Assembly (NCBI GenBank): GCA_000507305.1
Contig: DF240871.1
Span: 1 to 64,000 of the forward strand
Direction: 5' to 3'
Source of the DNA: Breviolum minutum Mf 1.05b.01
Lineage: Eukaryota; Sar; Dinophyceae; Suessiales; Symbiodiniaceae
DNA: 64,000 bases
Part shown: positions 1-11,775 of the stretch, in pieces
How positions within the stretch are numbered: position 1 is the stretch's first letter
Layout: each line of letters starts with the position of its first letter
The notes under the pieces: model-generated
Told to the model about the DNA's origin: nothing
The model's database searches: none
What the model saw: only the letters and a program-made list of their open reading frames with translations
Translations under genes and position numbers: made by a program

Positions 1-45
1 TATGCAAGCTGGATGCCAATATGTTATGAGTCACATATATGTAAA

Positions 46-160
46 TAAATATATATATATATACATATTAAAAATCACGTATACAATCATATATATATAA
101 TATCACATATATATTATAATATGTAATATATGTAAATATATATATATTATATATATATGG
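46..160. repeat. AT-rich microsatellite block
   Basis: Alternating TA runs with interspersed CATA steps make up this stretch. No gene is visible in it. Confidence 0.8.
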
Positions 161-330
161 AATGAATTGTATATAAAGACCCATGCCACTGACTACCAGG
201 ATCAGGAAAATCTTGACTTCCAACTGTTTCTGGGTCCTTTCGGGAACACCCAACAACTGCAAACTTCACCCCTTCGACCCCTACAAACCTCGAGGCAAGG
301 AACGGGCATGAGATACCCAGGCCCAGCCCC

Positions 331-423
331 GAAGTTTAACAGTTCGCCCCTGAAAAATGATGGGAAAGGAAGATGAATTTCCTTTTAGGATGGCTTATTT
401 TCAGGGGCGAACTGTTAAACTTC
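331..423. repeat. Foldback element, family I (93 bp)
   Basis: The left arm GAAGTTTAACAGTTCGCCCC is repeated as its exact reverse complement at the right end, and the arms continue inward through TGAAAA. The loop is about 40 bp. This is a MITE-like structure with no coding capacity. A diverged copy lies at 32630-32711. Confidence 0.85.
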
Positions 424-936
424 CAGGGAGTAATCACTAATCCTTTCACTTCCCAATATGAATCAATGCATTTTTGGATATAAGTGATATAACCTAAAAA
501 GTGCCAACCCTTCATCGCAACCATTTCCAAGGCAAGCTTGAATCTAAGATTCAAGTTCATTCTAGATATTCAAACTGTCCGGGTTGCCTAACAAAATCCC
601 CAAACACAATACAGACACCATATTCCTGAATCATGCCTTACAGATTGCCATCATCTTTTCCAGCAAGAATCACCCAAATTCCATGGTTCAGACCTCCTAA
701 CCACCCCCCAAAAAAACACCCCCCTTTTCGGTGGATGGTGGTCACGATTTGTTCAGGACATCGTCCTTACTAACAAACTGACCTGCATGAGCATCGAAAT
801 AAAAGCCGACCATCTTATATCGTGCAGCCTGACTTGAAACAAACATACACAAACCATAGTACAGTATCAAACATAGATCTTACTATCATTATCATTGGAA
901 AAATCATCTGTGAAGAAATCAAGTGACGTGGCCGCA
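424..936. other. Intergenic, nothing recognised
   Basis: No conserved exon, RNA gene or repeat was recognised downstream of the membrane-protein gene. No A-tail is visible directly after its stop codon. Confidence 0.5.
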
Positions 937-2643
937 TCAAAGGTGAGTGGCCACTTGGACTGCATGCGGTTCTTCTTGTGAAACTGACCGTCCTAAGACT
1001 CTGCCGAGCGTCTCAGGAGTCACAGAATCATGAGAGTCGTCCATGCTATCTGAAAGGTCCCGATCTGAAGGCTCCTCCGCCTCTGCCTCTGGCCCCTCTG
1101 GCATGGTAATTTCATTGACTGGCACGGTCCGTGGAAGACAACAACGGAAACCACATAGGCTCATGATGGTCAGTGTCATAAAAAAGACAAAGGACCCCAA
1201 TTCCATATTCGCCCAGTTAGCACGAGCGAAGATGTAAAGATCAATGTAATGCCATAAAACCCAAAAATACATTTCGACCTGTAAAATGCCGACCAAAGTT
1301 CCTGCAATGCCAACAACAATGCATATGTTCAACAAACAGTCCAAAATTTGTGAGGATCGGGGTTTTTGAAAGACATGTCCCATTTTCACTGCCAAGAATA
1401 AAAGGAAAGGGCCCACGCCCAACCACAACGCAAGGCCCCGAATCAACTCCAAAATTCCAGCACGAAGTATATGGTGCTCTGCAAGCCATCTGGGATCAGT
1501 ATCCGTCAGACGGTATCGGATCCGTGCAAAGTAAATATCCATTGTACTCCATGACAAAGGAATCATCACCATCACAGCACGTCTGTAACTTACAAGTCTT
1601 CCAAGTTGAGATAACAAACTCTCTCCTACTGCGTTTGCTACTTGTGATTCAAAACTTGCAATTGATCCAAACCATCTTTTGATGCATGTGTGCAAGATTT
1701 GCCTGTCACACAACATGGGCCCCCCACTGGGAAACAGGTGACCTACCGTGCAACAAAAGCACACAGTTCTGTGAAGTTGAAAATGTTTCAATTCTCGTGC
1801 ACAAACTTTGACCGAGTGAAAATACTTTCGAAAGGAGCTGACTGTCAGGTAGAAGCAAAAACATGCAATCACACCAACGGCTGCTCGAAAAAGTTGGATG
1901 TCTTGATCACCAACAAATCCGATCAGTATGAAGAAGACTCCCAATGAAAAGGTGACACAAAGAAAACATGGACCGGCAATTGTGGGTAGAATGATGAGCC
2001 CTCCTCCATGGGTATGCAGGTAGGCTGCAAGCTCGAAAATGCACCACAATCTCCTGGTGTATGTCGGATCCCAAAACACGATCAAGGAATCTGATCGCTT
2101 GAGGAACGCGCCCATACTCAAAAGCGCATCTTGTTTCTCGGACTCGTTGGTTTGATCTATGCAAAGCAAGTCCAAGAAAATCTTCTTGCGATTGGGCCAG
2201 AAGAACAAAACGAGGATGTAAGACACCATGCCACCCCACTGACTCCATCCTGATGTAAGTCCATTGAACTCAACGAAGCCTTCTAAGGGTGGTAGCCGAT
2301 CCATGGCATAAAAGAGGCCTAACAGGAATGAAACCAATGTGGAGATCACAAGGGCGGCCACAGAATTGTTCAACAACAAAACTGTCATAACCACCATCCA
2401 CCTTGGACCATGCCAGGAATGACTCCAAAATTCCTTAATTCTGGTATTCCTTGAGATGGGCTTACTGTAGTGGAAAAAACTTCTTCCACCAAAGCCACGT
2501 AAAGGCTTGGCACAACATGCCAAGGCCGATGAAGCTGGTGCTGCACGAATAATGTCAGGCCTAGTGGGCTCCAAAGCTGCGATGTGTTCGGCCACTATAT
2601 TCTCCACTTCTTTGATTTCACTCTGACTCATCCCAGCAGCCAT
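937..2643 (-). CDS. Multi-pass membrane protein with TIR-like motif block, 568 aa, intronless
   Basis: A single uninterrupted 568-codon frame starts at the first ATG after an in-frame TAG, in a good context (GCGGCCATGG). Hydrophobic segments lie at about residues 86-112, 139-150, 214-243, 252-270, 398-418, 434-456 and 483-500. Between the second and third lie FLDLLCIDQ (156-164), LLSMGAFLKRSDSLIVFW (174-191) and WDPTYTRRLWCIFELA (191-206). This order resembles the strand-helix-strand-WC..EL pattern of TIR-type domains. SHSWHGPRW (74-82) precedes the first membrane segment. I associate this combination with large dinoflagellate protein families of unknown role. The acidic tail (about 512-540) is probably cytosolic. 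Function is unknown; a TIR-like fold is my inference. Lack of introns contrasts with the finely split genes nearby and fits retroposition of an mRNA. Confidence 0.85.
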   Translation of the reverse strand: MAAGMSQSEIKEVENIVAEHIAALEPTRPDIIRAAPASSALACCAKPLRGFGGRSFFHYSKPISRNTRIKEFWSHSWHGPRWMVVMTVLLLNNSVAALVISTLVSFLLGLFYAMDRLPPLEGFVEFNGLTSGWSQWGGMVSYILVLFFWPNRKKIFLDLLCIDQTNESEKQDALLSMGAFLKRSDSLIVFWDPTYTRRLWCIFELAAYLHTHGGGLIILPTIAGPCFLCVTFSLGVFFILIGFVGDQDIQLFRAAVGVIACFCFYLTVSSFRKYFHSVKVCARELKHFQLHRTVCFCCTVGHLFPSGGPMLCDRQILHTCIKRWFGSIASFESQVANAVGESLLSQLGRLVSYRRAVMVMIPLSWSTMDIYFARIRYRLTDTDPRWLAEHHILRAGILELIRGLALWLGVGPFLLFLAVKMGHVFQKPRSSQILDCLLNICIVVGIAGTLVGILQVEMYFWVLWHYIDLYIFARANWANMELGSFVFFMTLTIMSLCGFRCCLPRTVPVNEITMPEGPEAEAEEPSDRDLSDSMDDSHDSVTPETLGRVLGRSVSQEEPHAVQVATHL

Positions 2644-2698
2644 GGCCGCAAATAGGGGCGTTTGGGGCAGGATCCTCTGCCGACTAGCGGAGTTTTCC

Positions 2699-2716
2699 GA
2701 GCCAAAGATCTAGCGG
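2699..2716 (-). other. Possible relic of the dinoflagellate spliced leader
   Basis: About 56 nt upstream of the membrane-protein start codon, the minus strand reads CCGCTAGATCTTTGGCTC. The dinoflagellate leader carries CCGTAG followed by TTTTGGCTC. The eight bases TTTGGCTC match exactly and CCG/TAG sit at nearly the right distance, but the middle differs and one base is inserted. A TAGCGGA motif recurs nearby, so chance similarity is possible. Confidence 0.3.
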
Positions 2717-2741
2717 AATCTAGCGAAGAAGCGGCTGTGGT

Positions 2742-3551
2742 GTGAACCTGGGAATTGCCAATGGAAAGACCACGACCATCTATGCTGTCTATGCCTGCTT
2801 TTTTGCATCTCAGGGGTTTCTCACGGTTTTCTATCCACAGTACCACTTGCCATACATGGGATCCTCTTTTGAATCATCATTCCTTCGATGTTTAAACATC
2901 GGACCTTTCTCAGTATTTACGAATCTTCATTTAGGGCTACTTATTGGCCTGAGAAAACTAGTGGAATTGCAACCTGGCGGCCAAAAGACGAGCTCACAAA
3001 GAGCTTCCATCAAATCATGTCTTCATCATCAAAATTTCCAAAATCCAGGACACAGATCTGCACAGGAATCTCCCTGGGACATTACACTCATTTTCAACAT
3101 ATGATATATCCGTTGCTAATATGGGAACCAGATTCGGGAGTTTGCGTTAAACAGTTTTTGTCCAACCCAACAGTACTTGTTGAAACCCCAATGTTTTTAT
3201 AGGTTTCCTATGATTTCCTGAAGAAAGAAACCCGCCTAAAATACAAGAAATTAAACTTGGATCTTTGTGACAATGAAGGAACACAATTCCATCTTCCTGA
3301 AGATGACAGTCGGCATTTTCCTCGATTTTTTGTTCAGGACCGTTTCGGGGGCAACTCTCTTGCAGTCCGAGTTTTTTCAGCTGCTGCTATTGACAGCAGG
3401 CTTTCTTTTCGCGACTCGGCTGCTCGGTGTGAATTCATGCAGGCATAGTCAGATACACAAGAGATATTGCCAAAAAATGACATCAAACACCCAAAAAAAG
3501 AAGTCAAAGCTCCGCTTGCAATGGTCTAAATATGCAAAAAATGTAAATTAA
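2742..3551 (+). other. Overlapping open frames of uncertain status
   Basis: Frames of 120, 104 and 94 codons are open on the plus strand. The last contains a hydrophobic stretch (LLLLTAGFLFATRLLG). None was recognised and no splice signals settle which frame, if any, is coding. Confidence 0.2.
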
Positions 3552-3615
3552 AAACACACATAAATATATATATATACACATTATACACTGTTTGGGTAGG
3601 ATAGTCCACTGCTTT

Positions 3616-4299
3616 CTAATCCTGGAAGGGCATCTTATCCCTGCTCATGGATCCGTTCCTTTCATCATGTCTCCAGCCATCTTCACTGCTGCCAGCAAAC
3701 CTGGCCAGCTGAGCCAGCAAGAATCGCCACAGTGACTCCCCTGTCAAACTGGGTATCAAAACGTACCATTCCATGTATGAAAACTTAATATATACTGTTG
3801 ATGGAAGAAATCCTGCACCACCTGGGATATATAAAACCTTGTAAATGATGGGATAAACTACCTACTAAGTGGTGCAGGATTTCTTCCATCAACAGTACGG
3901 TTTAAAAACAAATCCACAAAATGTACTGTAAGTGCTAAACATCTAGGAACACCCACATGTTTTTCCATCCCTTTTGTGATGGGAATTCCTTTTTGCAATA
4001 AGGATGCAAAACATCACAAAACAACCCGACATAGGGCACATGCAAAGGCCTTCACACCTCGTGGATAATAATACCTCTTCTGCATACGTCATAGATAAAC
4101 GTGTCTGACTATTGCAAAACGTCCCTTTTGCCGGTCGCTCATGTGCTTGGATATTTTCCCAGCTGCCAAAGTGCTCACGAGCTGAAACCAAGCTGACTCA
4201 TCCCACAACTCAATATTTTGTGCTGAGAGCTTTCTGGCCACCTGCAGAAGGTCCCGGTGCAACATTGGCCTCAAGGGTTGCGAGGAGGTGGGGCCGCCG

Positions 4300-4339
<40 letters not shown>

Positions 4340-7300
4340 GATGAACGTATTATCGTTCTTGTTTCTCATTTGAGGTGCTAAAAGTAAAGACTCCAAACGC
4401 TGCCGCTTTGCGCAAAAACAAAACCTCCAGGAGTGCGAATATCTTGAGAAACCTGGGCTATTCTTGTATCCGTGGGGTGTCTCAGGATTAGAGGCCCTGG
4501 AAAAATGATGGTGATGGTTTGTTACCAAAAATTCAAAGACATTTGAGGCATTACCAACCGGGGTTGCTAATTTGCAACTTGATGAAAGAAGTTTACCCAC
4601 CAACAGAAGTGATTGGTGGTTGGTTACTCCTAGATAAGGGGCCTCTTACTACACTGCTAGGGGTTTATGTAGCCCTGAGGGGTCCCAGTAAACTATGACT
4701 AATCATACCATTCCGTACCATCATCTCCCTGGATCTATCATATATACATATATACATATTAACCTGCATTACATTGAAACAAGCAAGCAACGATTCCCAA
4801 GCTAAGCTAGCCTGAAAAGGTGATGTCCTTCTCTACATCTTGAGGTTTATAGATGTATGGCATCCTGATGCCGTCCGGGACACCTCCCGTGACCCTAAGA
4901 AACCCATACCAGAACCAACCCTACAAACCCCTTTTTTCCCCATAAACTTCACGACTTGCCCCGTCGGACTTGGACAAGCTTATGTCAAACTTCCATGTTA
5001 TCAAATAATAAATGCCACAGATGAAACAAAATGTGAAACTTGAAAAACACCAGCGGACCGTCACCCAATAGCTATCTCCGAAAAAACATGACGAGCTAGC
5101 ATCATATTCCACCCGGTCACCGCCCGGTCACCTCCACCGGTGCAGCAGTTGTATAACCTTCACCTCGGTGTTGACATGATGTCAATCAAAGTTAGAATTG
5201 TCCCTGTGCTGAATCCTTACAAGCTAAAATGGCATCTGTGGAAAAATTGTTGAAAAGAAAAAAAACGAGCTCAAGACATACATCAAACGAATGAAACTAA
5301 ACCCACCCCTAACTGTTCACCTCCCAAAAAAGGGCTAAAAAAATTGATTCCCAAACACCCCGGATGCTTCATGGCTTCGTTGATGAAAATGTGGTCACCT
5401 CCCTTCTGTAAAAGCTGCAGCTTTTGGCAGCCTATTAATTATAGCCATGGTACTGTTGATGGACAAAATCCGGCTAACCACCAAGGATGATGATTATCCC
5501 ATTATTTATAGGGTTTTAACATGTTTTAACCATCCCAGGTGGTTGTTTGGGATTTCTGAACCATCAACAGTGTGACCATTCCGACCATTCCTGTGAACTC
5601 TGTCTTTTTTAAGCCACCAGACTGGCACCATCGTCTTTGCCTTTCACTGTGGCCTGAGGTGAACTGAATTGAAAAAAACACCAGGCAGCTACAAAACAGG
5701 AAGGGAGAGGAAAGTTGTTAATAGCTATTGGCTATTGATGTAACTATATACATGAAAAATTGAACAAACATAGTAAACTTGACACATCCTTTGCATTCGT
5801 CCTGGTGGTGTATGTGAAAATTTGGTGTTGCAACTTTGACTCCAACACCTCTCAGACATGCTTTCAACCTAGCCCTGTCGGAGATCTTATTACAATCATT
5901 CGATCAAGTCTCCCAATTCAAAAACACCATCTAAGTGATTCAAAATGTTGAAGAATTCGTTTCTGCATTAAGTCACCTCATTCACCCAAACCACATGTTC
6001 ATCCAGTCAAGGTATATCATGGCATACGGGGGATATTTCCAGCTGCCGCCATGAAGGTCATCGGATCACCCGATGAACCTTCCCTTTCCAATCTTTTTAG
6101 GTTTAACGCGCTCACACTGATCAATCAAAAAAAATGTTCCTTATACAGAAATTCATAGCAGAAAAAAATCGAGTTGTTGGTTTCCAACCGGTTTGAACAA
6201 CAATGTTGATCAAATTGGATCATCCTCCCCAGGTTTGTAGGGATTGATTTTTTTTGATGTTTGAAACCACCACGAATTCCGCGGCACGACATATTAGCGG
6301 AACATTTTTTTCGCACCTCGGCCGCTTCACCCGCTCTCTTCACCTTTACATGGTTTTACATTGCCGGCACCATATGCCCGTTGAAGATTCGGTCATTTTT
6401 AATTTTTTGAAGGTTCCGTTTCATGTCCAGAATTTGAACCAAAATTTCCCAAAATAAATATTATGTATATACATGGCAGAATAATGCAAAATATATGGTA
6501 TTTTTGAGTGGCTCCAAAAAAAAAATCCCCCACCTGCTCTTCGCTGAGGGGATCTTTCGGTTCTTCCTTTCTCAAGGCCGCCAGCAAGTCGCCGAGCATG
6601 CCCTGGTGGGTCGGCCAAGCAAAAACGGCAAGGAAAAAACGGTCCCAAAAAATGGCACCAAATTGGGGTTGGATTTATGAATGTTCCAAAAATTCCAAGT
6701 AAATGTGGTGGTTTTTGCTTTCCAAAAAAAATTGGGGATGTCAAATTGAATCTTTCTGCTCATAGATTTCATGACTTCAGCTTTTGCTAGGATTTATACA
6801 TCGTTTTTTCACGTTCTAGGGAGCACGTGCTCTCCAAAATCTGGCTGGTCTAGCGGAAATTCAAAAGTGGATTTCGGTGGATTTTAATTAGGGAACCGAA
6901 GGCGCTGCAAAGATCATTAGGATTCATGAGGTAAGGAAACTTCCTAACGGTTTGGTTCCAGAGAAGTTTGTTCTGGGGGATATACCTGATGCTGTCAAGA
7001 ACCGAATCTGGATCAATGGTTCTGAAGGCTTAAAAGTTTTTCTACAATGAAGTAGTCTACACAAAACAAGATCCGTATTTATCCACTTATCTCATAGGAT
7101 CCATGGGACTTGTATATATACCTACTAACATCTTACTAATTACCACACAAAATCAACCATTCATGCATGCAAATATACCGTCGTCCCGTGGATCTTACGG
7201 GTCAGGTTACCATCACCTCTTCCCGGAAACACGGAAGCAACCTCCAGCGCTGCATCACCACTGGTAACAGCTTCCACTTTCGTCGCCTAGCGGAAGGTAG

Positions 7301-7569
7301 ACGGGCATTGCATACAAGGCTGACATGTTCTGCTCATTTACATCCACATCAACACATCAACAACTTGCGTTTGGAATTAAATGGGAAATGTTTCCTAGTT
7401 ACACAATGGTGTTTGACACATTAAGGCCTGTTTTAAGTTTGAACATATGATGTATATAACGAAAACTGGCCATTATACACACTAGCCAATTCTTGTACCC
7501 TATATAACTGCACCCTCTTCCTCCGCCTCGGCCGGTTGATCTTCGTTGTCCTTCGCTAATTCGTAAAGC
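3616..7569 (-). CDS. Unidentified multi-exon gene A (3' part)
   Basis: Four exons join in frame on the minus strand: 7518-7569 (LYELAKDNEDQPAEAEE), 6534-6602 (GMLGDLLAALRKEEPKDPLS, then EEQ), 4124-4241 (VARKLSAQNIELWDESAWFQ and on to HMSDRQK) and a terminal exon 3616-3740 (ESLWRFLLAQLARFAGSSED and on to MPFQD, then TAG). All acceptors are AG|G. Donors are GAGGGT, GTGGGG and GACGTT. Phases agree at each junction, and exon 4124-4241 is exactly 39 codons plus one base. The product is helical and rich in Leu, Ala, Lys and Glu. Its style recalls helical-repeat organelle RNA-binding proteins, but I recognise no family. The start and possibly internal exons are missing. The first exon's donor is the least certain boundary. 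Confidence 0.5.
3793..3897. repeat. Foldback element, family II, perfect 29-bp arms
   Basis: The element begins TACTGTTGATGGAAGAAATC and continues CTGCACCAC. The right end is its exact reverse complement over 29 bp, with a loop of about 47 bp. It lies in the last intron of gene A. Perfect arms suggest it is among the younger copies. Confidence 0.92.
4301..4339. repeat. (CAT)n microsatellite
   Basis: About 13 consecutive CAT units lie just upstream of a gene A exon on the minus strand. Confidence 0.95.
5451..5573. repeat. Foldback element, family II
   Basis: The left end TACTGTTGATGGACAAAATC pairs imperfectly with the right end, which reads GGATTTCTGAACCATCAACAG. Inner arms AACCACC and GGTGGTT also pair. 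It is a diverged copy of the element at 3793-3897. Confidence 0.8.
6173..6275. repeat. Foldback element, family III
   Basis: The left end GTTGTTGGTTTCC pairs with GAAACCACCACGAA at the right. The interior has the family signature GATCAAATTGGATCATC, then CCCCAGG. Confidence 0.7.
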
Positions 7570-9299
7570 CTCCATAAACAGTGCCAGAGCGACGGGGTTT
7601 CAATTTGCAACTCATTCGGCAACTACACCCGTTGTTCGTAACAGTCAAGGTTTTGGATGCGGTGCTGTCATGGCATAAAAAAAGTTTGTGGTGGTGGTTG
7701 CCCCTCAATTAAAAGATTTCTAAAATTAAGAGAACAAAATATGTTTCCCATGTTTTCCTTCAATTTTTTCCTGCTAAAGTAAAATATTATCCCGCAAGAA
7801 CTGCGAGGCGTTTGCCCAACACACCTTTAAGATTGTGCCATGAAATCATTTCACGCACTCCTGCCAAACTGTCCCTGCATGTTGGATTCTGTTATCCATA
7901 TCCACCCACAACATTAAAACATGACCGGCCTCTGTTTGAATACTTCATCCGGCAAAGCCATGGCTTCCAAAAAATGAGAGGTGAGGAAAAACAAATGGTA
8001 CCGCGTCATATTATGACCTATCAATGAAAGTTTTCTCACTAAAATGATGGCGGCTGACGGTTTTTTTTTGTTTTTTGTTTTTTTCCTCCCGCACCTGCTC
8101 TCATAATTGCAATGAAAAATTGTCGATGCTGCTTGCTGTTCTTCCACAACTTGCTGTTCTTGTTGTTCCAACGTTTGTTTTGTTGGTGGTGAGTGATGCA
8201 TGATAGCCTTCAACTTGCATTTGGTTGCACATACCCTGGCGCTTAAACTTCCACAAGCAGGCGTTCGTGGGATGAATGAACGCTTGCACATTGGAGAACA
8301 AATGGGAAACGTGAATAGCACCCCCCACGCCAATGTGTGCCCAGAAATGGAAAAATCACCCAACAACATGGCACCGGCCCAAAATTACTTGAAATCCGTT
8401 GCGGAACACTTTTCAAATGATCTCCTTATGGGTGGGGATGGAGGAGACCAGAAACGGGAAGAACAAACGCTTCGGTTAAAATTGCGCGGATAGAGGCGAG
8501 AGTTCCGGAATCCAAGTGCATACATATTGCATGTCAAAGAATTAACCGAAACTATTTCAACTTCAACTTCAATGCATGGGAATGCTGTGTCCTCCTTTGT
8601 TCTTGCGTCGGTGGAAGGAAGGCGTGCAGACTTGGTCGTCAGTGTATTGGCAGCAAGCAAAACAAGAGCAACAGGCAACGGTGCCCGCGGGGCTCCTGGT
8701 CATGGACCCTACACCGAACATACTGGTGTAAAGAAGAAATGTTGCTGCAAGGCATTCGAAGGCAACGTAAGTTGCGCGCGCGCAAGTGATGCAAGTTAAA
8801 ATTTGCGCCATTTTTTCCTGGAGTAAACATATTTATTTCTATATGTTTCCCCTTGCCGCCTCAAGGCTTTGACCATTGATGCCGCCAAGAAACATTCGCC
8901 GAGCCGAGAATCCAAAAATCCCGTCGGCTGATCGATGTGAAAGTGTGAAAAAAAAATGCCCATGACAGCTCAACCTTTTGCAAAATGTACACGCAAATGA
9001 TTGCCAAAAAATAATCGGTAAAAAAAATATATTCCACTACCAAATGGTCCAGACACGTACCACTGTTCAAATTTGATTCCTTTGGATTCTCTGGGGCGCC
9101 TGTTGCAAAATCTTCGTTCCATATTTTCAAGTCAACATTTTGCAACCCAATGCTTATCATGAAGAGTTTGAGACAGCGTTTGCATTATGAGATATTATGA
9201 GTAGTTACTATGTCCACAAATTTTACAAAGGATGTGACCGCATGTGTTTTCAATGGATTTTCCATTGCTACATTGTACGATTTTTTTTAAGTTTTTGTT
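7570..9299. other. Unassigned stretch, possible old retroelement remains
   Basis: Several short open frames exist on both strands, for example minus-strand frames around 7914-8369 and 8861-9160. I could assemble none into a gene. Base composition is similar to the LINE region that follows. Upstream exons of gene A probably lie here. Confidence 0.3.
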
Positions 9300-11064
9300 A
9301 GGTCATAGTCGGTGTGTCTGCACAATCGTTCGCACGAAGCCATGGTTTCTGCATTTGGCACGATGTTTTGTGAAGCAACCGCTTGGTGGAACTCTTGGAC
9401 GTTGCCAGGGTTTTGTCTTTAGGAAGACTTGTAGGAAGATAATTGCTGAAAAATTGGTCCATCTACGTGAGGGCTTTGAAGCCGAACATGGCCGAACGCA
9501 TTTCATCGAAAGTAAATGTCATGCAGCAAATTCAAATGTTCAGTTGTCCGGAATGGAATGGACCCGAAAGTACCAAGGAAGAAAGCACCGTCCCAGTGTG
9601 AATGACAACAAGTGTCCCGCATCTCGCAACAAGAATGCTTTCAAGATGTCGTTTCCCATGGACAATTCGGGGAACGCACTTTTTTTCTCACAGTTCCAGC
9701 CTGCAAATCGCTGCGACCACAACAAAATTTTGCAAAATCATCCCTCAAGTGCATCCACAACGCCCGATTCTGCGTTAAGCTATGCCAATATCGCGTGTAT
9801 GCCACCAGTTTGTCCAATCATGCCGTGGGTACCCCCGTGTTCGTGCACCAGTCGGCTTTTGACCCACCTGTTCGGAGGCAAGCATCGCAAATTTCAATTG
9901 ATGTTTGGGGCATTGTTCCGAGCAAGTTTTCAATCCGTGTTGCTGACCGAACCATTGTAATGATGCAGAATCTCATGCCAAGGTGCGTTCCATTCCAAGC
10001 AGGTTTGGGGGCCTGACGATCATACGTGGCATTTTGATGTGTTTTGCGAAACATGGAGATCAGTTTGTACAAGTCTCTCATCCGGATTGTTCCATGGCCA
10101 CAAGCAAAAAAGGTAACAGACGCAATATCCCAATCAAAGATATTAAGTTAAACTGCGAGACGAATTGTTGTGTCACAAAAAATTCTTTTGTGGGCAAGGA
10201 ACGCCTTTGCTGCAGCCTGTGAATGATATGTGATGTCCATGGTTAACCCTCCTTTTGCCCCAGCTGACAAAATACACCCCAACCATTTGTGTCCAACATC
10301 CTTGCCGTTTACGACAATTGCCTCCTGATTCGTCAAAACCAAACATTGTGTTGGCAGAACTTTATTGGGTCAAAACCATCGTTTCATTAGCGTTGACACA
10401 AAACCCACACATGCAAGTTCTTCCATTAAAGTTTCCCACATGAAAATTATTTCAACTTTGATACTTAACAGAACAATAATATGTCATCCGCAAATCGGAA
10501 CTCCAATAATTTTGCGCATCCCGTCATCGTCATCACTCCCACATTTTTATTTTTTTAAACCTATCTTTTGACCTCGACGCAACTTCCGAACCTGGAAGTG
10601 GTGATAAACCGTATGCTACGTTCAATTGTTGGATGGGCACCCCTGGTGGAAAATGATTGGCACGCATTGATGCAAAAAAAAATTGGAAAATGCACCGCAC
10701 ACATTCAATGTCAGACCATGGAGTGAGAGATTGTTGGATGGAAAATGTCGTTTTGCGCCGAAAATTGCATGTGCAAGACCCCGCATCTTCTTTGATTCGT
10801 CAGTGGACTTTGTGTTTGGAGTTAGCCTTTGGATTTTGCACATCTGGAGACTGGCCACTATAAAACCAGTCCCAATGCCTGGAAGCTGACCAGTAGGAAA
10901 AAAAATCGTAGCCTCCTATTACGAGCGAATGGTATCCCCACCAAAGCGCCCAGCGAAACGCGGGGATCATCAAATATTTTTTTTGCAAAATAAAATTTCC
11001 ACTCATCATGTTTCAAACGGCCAAGGATGCGACATGGAGTTCTCATGAGAAAGTTTTTGCACAC
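9300..11064 (-). mobile_element. Degenerate LINE (non-LTR retrotransposon) fragment, minus strand
   Basis: Reading the minus strand gives the reverse-transcriptase core box FADDILLF (plus coordinates 10471-10498). It is followed by VLTNQEAIVV, HKWLGCILS and AAAKAFLAHK, then a cysteine/glycine-rich stretch and NAPWHEILHHYN. The same order occurs in the plus-strand copies at 12.0-14.6 kb and 15.1-15.9 kb. Stops and frameshifts separate the segments, so no intact protein exists. Both outer boundaries are approximate and no target-site duplication was found. Confidence 0.75.
10820..10905 (-). repeat. Short repeat shared by the three LINE loci, copy C
   Basis: The minus strand contains CTTCCAGGCATTGGGACTGG followed by TTTTATA. 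It matches 13041-13130 and, less well, 14652-14750. Confidence 0.6.
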
Positions 11065-11131
11065 CGGTGCTTGTCACGTTGATGTTGTCCCCCATGTCCC
11101 GCGCGGGCCGTATCTTTGACTCGGACGGGAC

Positions 11132-11155
11132 GTGTGTGTGTGTGTGTGTGTGTGT
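11132..11155. repeat. (GT)n microsatellite
   Basis: An uninterrupted run of about 12 GT units. Confidence 0.95.
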
Positions 11156-11384
11156 ATTGTGTGTGTGGCTGCTTCAACGCGATCGCAATCACAAGTTTGG
11201 GGAGGCGTGAAATGTGTATCCGGTGGGTAGCATTCCGAATAGAAAGTTAAGCCTGGTCAGGTCACGCCTGCACGTCAATGGCGGGCCCGTTATTGTGACA
11301 ACGTGCACGCAACTCTCACAACTGCTACTTACATGCGGCAAAAATCGACAAACGAATCAAAATCGGTGTTCCATACGCATGTTC

Positions 11385-11775
11385 TACCGAAGCACTCTGT
11401 GGTTTCGCGCTTTCAACACGGACGTAGTCACACGTGTGGACATGTGTAAGGCATGCNTTTTGTGTTTTTAAACTTGTTTTCTCAAACATATTTCTTTTCT
11501 TTTTTGCATGATAAAACATGTACCAAGGCAGTCAATTGCGTAGCATTTTGAACACAAGCGTTGACACTGGTTTGGACATGTGTAGGGCATGCACCAAGGC
11601 ACTCCGCTGCGCACTTATTGATCACAAACGTTATCACGAGTTACGACATATGCACAGTATGTACCAAAGCAGTCGGTTGCGAAGTACCTTGAACACGAAC
11701 GGTATCTCACCTTTGGACATGTCTAGGATACATGTAGAACGTTATCACACGTGTGGACATGCGCAAGGTACATAC
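11385..11775 (+). repeat. Degenerate tandem repeat, unit about 72 bp
   Basis: Units resemble ACCAAAGCAGTCGGTTGCG, then TTGAACAC, then GTTATCACACGTGTGGACAT and GTGTAGGGCATGC. They begin near 11385, 11519, 11592 and 11662, with a partial unit after 11734. An unrelated 60-bp A/T-rich stretch containing an N (11457) separates the first two. The array lies between opposed LINE copies. Confidence 0.75.

Larger units (their letters stand above)
4242..6533 (-). other. Intron of gene A with repeats
   Basis: No conserved exon was recognised between the gene A exons ending at 4241 and starting at 6534. The stretch holds foldback elements at 5451-5573 and 6173-6275 and A-rich unique sequence. Confidence 0.4.

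Noticed and set aside
4112-4603. Frames with poly-His or poly-Met
   Set aside because: They arise from the (CAT)n tract. The real coding segment here is the gene A exon on minus.
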